Shown piece after piece: positions 57,329-64,000 of a stretch of DNA of 64,000 bases; position 1 is the stretch's first letter, and each line of letters starts with the position of its first letter. The stretch is taken from assembly GCA_029378245.1 (NCBI GenBank), contig JARKIF010000019.1, forward strand, positions 620,001-684,000, read 5' to 3'. The translations under genes were made by a program, and so were the position numbers. The DNA is from Roridomyces roridus (lineage: Eukaryota > Basidiomycota > Agaricomycetes > Agaricales > Mycenaceae). A model generated the notes under the pieces. That model was not told the DNA's origin. It made no database searches and saw only the letters and a program-made list of their open reading frames with translations.

Positions 57329-59334
57329 ATGGAGTTTGGCTCAGCGAGTCAAGTCAAGATGATCCTTCGCTTTCACCAGAATCAATACCCGAAGACCACG
57401 GTAAGCTAAGCGCAGGTTCAGTATACACCTAATCGAGTAAACAGAACCTCCACCAAAACGTCGCAATTCCAAGCGCAAGCAACCCAAGCACCTCAAAGAT
57501 GCCCCTGGCATCCCGACCCTATGGCCGGAGCGTGTCGAGAACCTCTTGATTTCAGGTAGAATCTCCTTATTTCTTTCGCTTGAGTTTCGTGTGCTTCTAA
57601 CTGATGTAATCCCAGGTCTACGTGAGTATCAGAACTCTCCCTGGGCGAGCAACTTCACCCGTGATCGCGCCCACGGGCGTCATCAGTTCCTGGTCGACCA
57701 TCTCAAAAGCCTTGGTGTCGTCCGCTCCAAAAAGCAAGTAGCTAGTCGTCTCCAGATACTAAAGGTCAGATGGGAGGGAAAGCCAGGTACTTGATTATGA
57801 CAAGACAGCGAGGCGGCCACGTTGATTCTGTCTTTACAGAATACCGGCTTCTCGCGGCCGGGGACGAACTCTTGGTATATGAATTCGGAAATGCAGTTGA
57901 AGAGGACCGGAAGACCGGATCGCCTCCCTCGATATCGTCACCGCGTCCCCGTCAAAATCTGCTCGCGCCGGTCGAACAGTCCCACGAGAAAGCGGATTAC
58001 CGTGGCCTTGTCCAACGCGAGTTCAGTTTCGTGGGGGCATTTATTCCTCTTCATTAATTCATATCGCAGAGGGCAAACTTTCCAGGCCACCACACTCACA
58101 CCTCTCCGACGACGACGACGACGAACCTCCGGGGAATGCAGATTACAAGATTCCCAAAGTACGTTTCCGCTCTCATAAGTCTTCTGTGACGCAAGGCCCA
58201 ACGCCTTACAGGAGTCGGAATCGGCTAGGGAGGCTCCCGAAGAGATAAACAACAACAGTCCCAAGCCAAATCCCCCGCACGATGATGCCGTGACATTGCC
58301 GGACTCTCCGCCAGGAGAGGTGCAGTGTGTTTCGGAAGTTCGCGCCGATATCGTGCGTCGTCTAATTCTTCCAAACGAGTTGATTCACTGTCTTTCAGTT
58401 GCAGGAAAGTGAAGAACGGACGGACGTAGCCAGTGAAAGATCAACAACATCAACAGCCTTTGGTACGTGCTTGATTGAATATTGCTTGGCGTAGACTGAT
58501 CTTTTCAGTGCTACAACTCCCCTACTTCCTCGAATCGCCCGCACCGTCTCCTGCTGAGGCCTCCACATCGCTCCCAGCTCTACTAGTATCACCAGCGCGA
58601 TTTGAGCGAACTCACACCCCTTCAGCTCCGGAGGATGCATTTTCCCTCTTAGATCACCTTGCACCATCTCCGCCGCCATTTCACCCAACTTGGCCGCCGT
58701 TGCAGAGCGGGGCCGCCCACCTGCAGGAGGTGATCGGATCCGTCCTCAAGGTTCGCAAGACCTGGAAAACCATCCCCGGTGAGACAGTCTGGCCGCCCGA
58801 GCTCGAGGTGACGTTGTTGGAAGGTACGCGGCCCAAAGGTGCATCTGACAAGATACTAACTTTGGCAGCGTTGGAGAAATATGTCCCTGACGACTCGCGG
58901 GAGACGCGGATGCTCGGCCGCTTCCCGCGCCGTAATCGCTTCATATCCGATTATATTTTTGACAAGACTGGCAAGCGACGGACGGCGAAGCAGGTTGGCA
59001 GCCGTCTGCAACAGCTCCGCGAGTCGTGTGGGGAGCAGAAACGTGTGTGCACGTCTTCATTTTGCAACAGCAATTGATTTCTTTTCTAGTGTTACACCAG
59101 CTGTCCCCTTTCTGCAGGCCGGAGCCGCCCCCGTCTGAAGCCTCCTCTTCCCTCCCGGATCTGCAGAATCCGTCCACGCCACCGTGGCAACGTACCCCGC
59201 AACAAGTTGAGACGCGTTTGCAACAACTACGAGAATCATTTCAGCCGGGTGTCCGCGACTACGGTTCTCCCTTCTTGGCCCCACCCATAGACACGGGTGT
59301 ACAGACGGGAGATGTCCCCGAGCTGCTCGATCTC
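57329..59334 (+). CDS. TEA/ATTS-domain regulator exons with two TEA modules
   Basis: Ten exons (57329-57400, 57445-57555, 57616-57764, 57809-58025, 58070-58158, 58212-58352, 58399-58462, 58509-58823, 58869-59042, 59090-59334) join in phase. A basic stretch KRRNSKRKQPKHLKDAPG leads into module 1, PTLWPERVENLLISGLREYQ ... KKQVASRLQILK. Module 2 is a canonical TEA/ATTS domain: WKTIPGETVWPPELEVTLLE, then ALEKYVPDDSRETRMLGRFP RRNRFISDYIFDKTGKRRTA KQVGSRLQQLRESC. TEA domains bind DNA (AbaA/TEF-1 family). The linker has an Asp5 run and Pro/Ser-rich parts. After module 2 a third, partial repeat PQQVETRLQQLRESF occurs. Splice pattern 58026-58069 (GTTTCG donor) is the least certain. A separate start at ATG 57210 is also possible. 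Confidence 0.75.
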
Positions 59335-59500
59335 GTGAGTACACTCAATACCTCTTGCACCGTTCTAAATCAGATATAGATTTATCAAACGGTAGAGGGC
59401 TGGGAGTATCTTCATTCAAAGGATACTGTCCACGCAGATCTTCGCGGGGTTTCTACATTTCACTTTACTATTTAATCGCTTCTTTTGATAGCCTTCCCAG

Positions 59501-60406
59501 GTACACATTCTTCTGGATGACGGGACTGCGATGCTCGTTGGCTCGTATGAGTATGTTGACACGCCCAGAAGTCCACGATCTGCTAACAATCTCAACAGCC
59601 CCGTCAAGTCGCCGCAAGACTCGTCGATCCTGAACGCGTGGAACACCCCCGATGCTCCCTCGATTCTTCTTCCGCACAAACCCTTCCGTTGCCCCAAGCC
59701 CAACTGCCGCAAATCCTACAAGCAGGCTAATGGTCTGAAATATCATATGACTCACGGCTCATGCAACTTGGCTCCCGCCCATGACGTCGAAGCCGTGCGT
59801 GCTCTCTTGGAGGGAAAGCGTGCGACTGCGGCTGCCACTGTCACCGAAGAGGAAGACGACTCCTCTGCCGCGGCAACGCCCAAGGAGGCAAACACCGAGT
59901 CCGCCGGGCTTTCGCAAGCGGAGATCAACGAGGTCGAAGCGCGTGTGCGACCATTTGCGTGCGGTGTCGGTGACTGTTCACGGCGGTATAAGAATATGAA
60001 TGGTCTGCGGTACCATTACCAGCATTCGGGCGACCACGGTGCGGTTGGGCTCAGCCTCTTGGCAGGTGGGGTCCACGCGTGTTTGAACCACGCGTGTTTG
60101 AAGCCGGGTGCTGCAAGTAGTGCGAGCGCAAGGACGAGTACGGTCAATGCCACCACGACCACGGCGACCAAGACCACGGGGAAGAAGGAAGCCACACCAT
60201 TCCTCCAACGGCACAATTTTACCGGGACGTATACAGTGGAGTGCAAGCCAAACTCGCGCGGACAGAGCGGGCCCAGCGAGTTTGGGGAGGTTGTCGGCGT
60301 AGAGGTACCGCTCTCGCCATGGGAGGAGACGGACAGCCGTTGCACTGGCTTTATTCCTGACTTACTTAGCGAGTGTTTGATTTCCTCGACGGAATTGCAG
60401 GCTTAG
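59501..60406 (+). CDS. C2H2 zinc-finger pair protein, Sfp1-like
   Basis: The exon follows a splice acceptor CTTCCCAG and runs open to the stop at 60404-60406. Finger 1 reads FRCPKPNCRKSYKQANGLKY HMTHGSC and finger 2 FACGVGDCSRRYKNMNGLRY HYQHSGDH; the two are separated by about 70 acidic residues. This split pair (GLKYHMTHG / GLRYHYQHSG) is typical of fungal Sfp1-like regulators of ribosome-biogenesis genes and growth. The tail has Thr-rich spacer and no further domain. The first in-frame ATG is 59531, but the frame is open upstream to the acceptor and phase 0 matches the TEA exon ending at 59334, so it may be the last exon of one long gene. The intron would be 166 nt, longer than its neighbours. 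Confidence 0.82.
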   Translation, partial: VHILLDDGTAMLVGSYEYVDTPRSPRSANNLNSPVKSPQDSSILNAWNTPDAPSILLPHKPFRCPKPNCRKSYKQANGLKYHMTHGSCNLAPAHDVEAVRALLEGKRATAAATVTEEEDDSSAAATPKEANTESAGLSQAEINEVEARVRPFACGVGDCSRRYKNMNGLRYHYQHSGDHGAVGLSLLAGGVHACLNHACLKPGAASSASARTSTVNATTTTATKTTGKKEATPFLQRHNFTGTYTVECKPNSRGQSGPSEFGEVVGVEVPLSPWEETDSRCTGFIPDLLSECLISSTELQA

Positions 60407-60992
60407 TTTCTTGAGACTTTCTGAGGAGAAGATGACTCAAATCGAAGGGTGAGATGACTGACTATTGTGCTATTTCTGTGCAGGGTGGCGGCGGCTGGTG
60501 AACTGAAACCTACAGCGGGGACCAAGTCCGACGCATGTCGTTTGTGAAATCTCCCGGCAATTGCTTGTTCCCAATTTTATGGTGGTCAAAATGCACTTTT
60601 AATCAAGCGCACCATGTTTTCGCAAAAATGAGATTTTGCACTACTTTATCACAGAAAAATCGATTTTTGCGCACCTTTTGAATTCTAAAGTTCGAAAAAA
60701 AAAAAAATGGGGCGCGCGACGCGACTCAGTGCATGCTACTTTTCTTGTGACATTGTGCACATGTGCGCTCCATTTCTGATGACCGAGACCGGTCCAGACC
60801 GGTGCTCCATTTGTCGGCGCTAACTTGACAGCGCGCGCGCTGCATTTCGTATTCCATGCGCGCTCCATTTTTCTGACTGGTGGACTTGTAAAAGTCAACG
60901 TTCGGAAGCCGAAACTGCCGTGATCTCGGCATCTCAGCTCTGAGTGCCGCTGGCATTCCCAGACAGTGTGGACCACTCCAGCAACTTGCCAG

Positions 60993-61450
60993 TAAGGTTG
61001 GTCACGGGTCCGGGTACGGGTGTCGAGAGGCCGACCCGTACCCGCACCCGCAAAAACCGTACCCGCAACGGGTCGGGTTGAAAACCCGTGCGGGTTACCC
61101 GCGGGTATGTCGGCACACGGCTCGGACCAAAGAACATACACTGGGGGCCATCAAAGTGATGAACAATTGTTGCTCCGTGCTCCCGGCTGATTTCAGAAGG
61201 ATCAAATCATGACAGGAACCCCAAATTCATCTCTCACATCACTGTTCCGGTGCTCCCCGATGGATGCCGAGCCGCGGATCATCGATCAAGTTCACGGAGT
61301 CACGGCTTGATGGCATATCTGGCGACCCGCGGGTTTGCGGGTCGGGTACGCGGTTTGCGCGGGTTCGGCAAGGGTCCAACCCGTACCCGTACCCGCGTAC
61401 ACCCCGGGTGTAAACCCGCGGGTAGACCCGGGAACCCGTGGCCAACCTTA
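60993..61450. mobile_element. hAT-like MITE, 458 bp, perfect 8-bp target duplication CTTGCCAG
   Basis: CTTGCCAG flanks both sides (60985-60992 and 61451-61458). Ends form TAAGGTTGG(T/C)CACGGGT / ACCCGTGGCCAACCTTA. Both subterminal zones consist largely of ACCCGTACCCGC and GCGGGT units. No coding capacity. Confidence 0.82.
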
Positions 61451-61794
61451 CTTGCCAGCACCTTCTCCGTAGTAGTGATAACTTGCTGCACTCGAGGAGG
61501 TACAAACGGGACCGGAGTGTGATTGATTGCATGATAGCATCAGTGATAGTTTATGCCGGCCGTTGATCCGAATCAGCTTTGCTAGGATTTTTCCAAAGTC
61601 CACAAGCTGAAAAAAATGTAGTGCGCATTTGAAGTCGGATAAATGGAGCGCGCACTGTCAAGTTGACGCAGAAAGATTGGAGCGCAGGTCTGGACCGGTC
61701 TCGGTCATCAAAAATGGAGCGCGCATGTGAGCGATGTCAGAAATAAAGGAGCGCGCGCGAGTCGCGTCGCGCGCCCCATTTTTATTCGAACTTT

Positions 61795-62315
61795 TGTTAC
61801 GATCCGATTCCAAAGGACAAGTCCGGGGTAGATACCGGAACTCCAGTAGTGACCAGAGTTGGAGAGAGTCAACCGGAGGAGCGATCTAAGAGCACCACAA
61901 AGGAGTAGGGTGTCTAAGACACCTTGCTATGTTGATAGGAAGGAAAGGAGTAGGAACCAGCCTGGTCCAGCCAAGATGAGCAGTCAAGAACGTCAATTAT
62001 CAACTAAGGTTGCATACAAAATAGGAAAGTCTTATATACGAGTAAGTAGAGATATATGTCATTCCACAGATCAGTAATGGAAGCGGACTTAAACGGCTAT
62101 GTGGATAAAGGCTGATTAAGTCCGCACGGAGTGATCAAGTGGGTATCCTGGATGAATACCAAGTCCGGATGGGAAACGCTCAGATACCTTCATCGCGTGA
62201 AAACCCGAGTACCCGGATGAATCCGGGGAGCGCGTGATGTGCTACTACGTCGGGAGGCATCCCGACGTCTGACCGGAGTTGAGTACCGGAGTTGGTGTTG
62301 GAACGGGATATAACA
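61795..62315 (+). mobile_element. Solo LTR, 521 bp, 5-bp target duplication ACTTT
   Basis: Begins TGTTACGATCC and ends GGGATATAACA, with ACTTT directly before (61790-61794) and after (62316-62320). It contains CTTATATACGAG near 62031, a plausible TATA region. The GGGAAACGCTCAGA...GCGTGAAAACCC block at about 62171-62205 recurs in the LTR remnant near 6.9 kb. Typical product of LTR-LTR recombination of a Gypsy-type element. Confidence 0.82.
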
Positions 62316-62432
62316 ACTTTGGAACTCAAATGGTGCGCGAAAATCGATTTTGTGTGTGAAAAAGTAGTGCGGAACCTCATTTTTGCGGGAAAATGGTGCG
62401 CTGGATTAAAAGTGCATTTTGACCGCCATAAT

Positions 62433-63820
62433 CCTGGACAGAATCTCTAACTTGGTGTTTCTGGCCAGGGTTTGCCCTCACTTTATCTAAAAGTACGCTG
62501 ATGCCCACAAATCTGCATCAAGTTTGAGACTTGGCTCACAAATATGCATTTCTATGAAAATATACATCAACCAAGGTTGAACCGAGGTTTTGGCTCTTTG
62601 TGGTGCTCTGGGGATTTTCCAGATTTTCAGAGATATATGTGGACCAAAAGATAGCTTGGAAACCACATGCATGAATGGAATTCCAATGTGATTTATGCAG
62701 TTCTTCTCATATCTAGAGCATCAATTTTCCTCTGATCATCCATGGAATGAGTTGTTCCGCAAGGGAACTCAGAGTAATCTGAGTGATGGCCATTCTAAGA
62801 GGGCCTCATTCCCACTGATTGTTGCACCATAACTGCATTCGGCCGAGGAGGTGACCACGGCATCAACATCAGTTCCAACAGTTACGGCGGCAAGACATCA
62901 TCACTAACATTATGATCATTCCGGCGCCCCAGCACAGCGACAGAATTTAGATGTATGAACCTTTGGAAAACACTGATTTTGTTCTTCCTTTCATTCTTCC
63001 CTTAGATCTTTGTAAATCCATGCAAAATCAGAGTCAACAGAAATCTGCACAGATATTGCCAGATGTTTGAAGTTTCATGAGGGCCTGAACTTACAGGAAT
63101 TTGGTATAAATATTCACAGGTGGATGTAGAAAAAATCCCAGCTGGAGCCAGATATCCAGAGAAACCAGCCAAATTTGGGCCGGAACAGAAATCTACACAA
63201 AAAATGCATCAATCTAAATAGATCTGCATCAATCTAAATAGATCTGCATCAAACACAGTTCGGCAACCACACGAAACACCCTTTGTCCAACAAGGACCTT
63301 CATAACAGCCGCAGTGGTCCGGAATTCAGGAATGATGATTTACAATCAACCATCATTTAAAGTTCAAAATTCAAGCTCGGGAGGCATTGGTAAAAAAATG
63401 TAAGAGTACTTGCCGATGGGTGGCATTTCCGAAAGGTGTCCTTTTTTCCAGTCAACAGGCCCATTGAAATTCGGTATGCCACTCCAGAGTCTTCCCGGTT
63501 CCGGATTGCGACCGTTGCGTGGCTATCATTGATGGCTTTCTCAGGACTTTGTGGATTTTCGCAAACGATTTTTCAAAGCTGGGCTTCTCATGCCGCAACA
63601 GGTGAGAGTTTGTTCCTTTGAACAATGATTGGGTGGAATCTTTACTCAGGAAATGTCGACCGGACTTCAGTGGTGCTTCAAGCTTCAATGTTACCTTTCG
63701 GCCCATCTCCAACCAGAAACCGACAGTTACTCAATCCATGTACGGCCGAAAGATGGCGCGGACGACCCACTCGTCACATTCATCTTTGATTCAAACTGAA
63801 CAAATTGTATGGCGGTCCGA
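62433..63820. other. AT-rich region, no gene recognised
   Basis: Short frames only. A 20-base unit, GCATCAATCTAAATAGATCT, is repeated in tandem twice and a bit near 63205-63255. Style and composition resemble the 7.9-10.6 kb region. Confidence 0.35.
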
Positions 63821-63827
63821 CTGCACA

Positions 63828-63962
63828 TTTAATCATCCCCCCCTTTTTATTGATTCCCCCCCTTTTATAAAGGAAATTTCCATGTTCCCCACCTTTTTAG
63901 AGCATTGTGAGTCTGAAAAAAAGTGGGGGGAAAAGTCGAACTTTCCCCCCCTTTTATTGAAC
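63828..63962. repeat. CCCCCCTTTTAT-rich block at the window edge
   Basis: CCCCCCCTTTTTATTGATTC, CCCCCCCTTTTATAAAGG and TTTCCCCCCCTTTTATTGAA occur on the plus strand, with one inverted copy (GTGGGGGGAAAAG near 63923). Looks like another reiterated subterminal motif block; the element would continue outside the window. Confidence 0.45.
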
Positions 63963-64000
63963 CAAAATTGAACATCCCACACTTTCGCGGCTCTCACTCC

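Larger units (their letters stand above)
60577..62432. mobile_element. DNA element with about 95-bp terminal inverted repeats, host to two nested insertions
   Basis: The left end (TTATGGTGGTCAAAATGCAC ... ATCGATTTTTGCGCACC, to about 60676) matches the reverse complement of 62327-62432 with scattered differences. Further inside, ATGGGGCGCGCGACGCGACTC at about 60707 pairs with GAGTCGCGTCGCGCGCCCCAT near 61760. No transposase frame. The unit contains a 458-bp MITE (60993-61450) and a solo LTR (61795-62315), both with their own target duplications, so it is older than both. Confidence 0.65.

Noticed and set aside
1..64000. CRISPR arrays, bacterial operons or ribosome binding sites
   Set aside because: No regularly spaced direct repeats with unique spacers exist, and spliceosomal introns show the DNA is eukaryotic.

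Overview
The window reads as nuclear DNA of a basidiomycete fungus, most likely an Agaricomycete. The evidence is short (about 44-60 nt) GT-AG introns in every well-supported gene, Plavaka-type (CACTA-like) transposases, agaric-type F-box genes, MYND-finger genes, a TEA/ATTS regulator, an Sfp1-like C2H2 pair and a GH95 fucosidase. I cannot name a genus. No bacterial operon, CRISPR array, rRNA or functional tRNA is visible.

The left third (1-23.5 kb) is a transposon graveyard with few host genes. It holds a LINE reverse-transcriptase scrap (1.4 kb), a Ty3/Gypsy-type LTR with a gag and a protease fragment (3.5-6.6 kb), a near-identical LTR in opposite orientation (10.7 kb), a hAT transposase remnant broken by another element (14.9-16.7 kb), and a large inverted repeat with 1,008-bp arms that look identical (19.2-21.9 kb). 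The left outer flank of that repeat carries a 2,055-bp hAT-like insertion, while the right flank keeps the empty site.

The middle (23.5-39.5 kb) starts with a disrupted F-box gene and continues with two Plavaka transposase loci. One is truncated (minus strand, 27.9-30.1 kb); the other looks near complete (plus strand, 33.6-37.1 kb). Each lies beside a companion gene: a clean five-exon gene with an RGG tail at 30.6-32.2 kb, and an acidic-tailed gene at 37.6-39.1 kb. Matching termini (CATCAGTAAAACGGCCGGT) in opposite orientation lie at 26.3 and 39.4 kb. A SINE-like tRNA-derived copy sits at 30.4 kb.

The right part (40.8-60.4 kb) is gene rich: a seven-exon membrane protein, two convergent MYND paralogues, two F-box genes, an intact secreted GH95 alpha-L-fucosidase (805 aa), and a block at 55.9-60.4 kb whose 16 exons join in phase across an agaric-type N-terminal domain, two TEA/ATTS modules and a C2H2 pair. 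The last 3.5 kb is again repeats: a long-TIR element containing both a 458-bp hAT-like MITE (8-bp duplication CTTGCCAG) and a solo LTR (5-bp duplication ACTTT).

Gene models were read by eye. Exon boundaries are given only where splice sites and reading phase agree; several F-box and MYND loci need single-base frame changes and may be pseudogenes or contain sequence errors.
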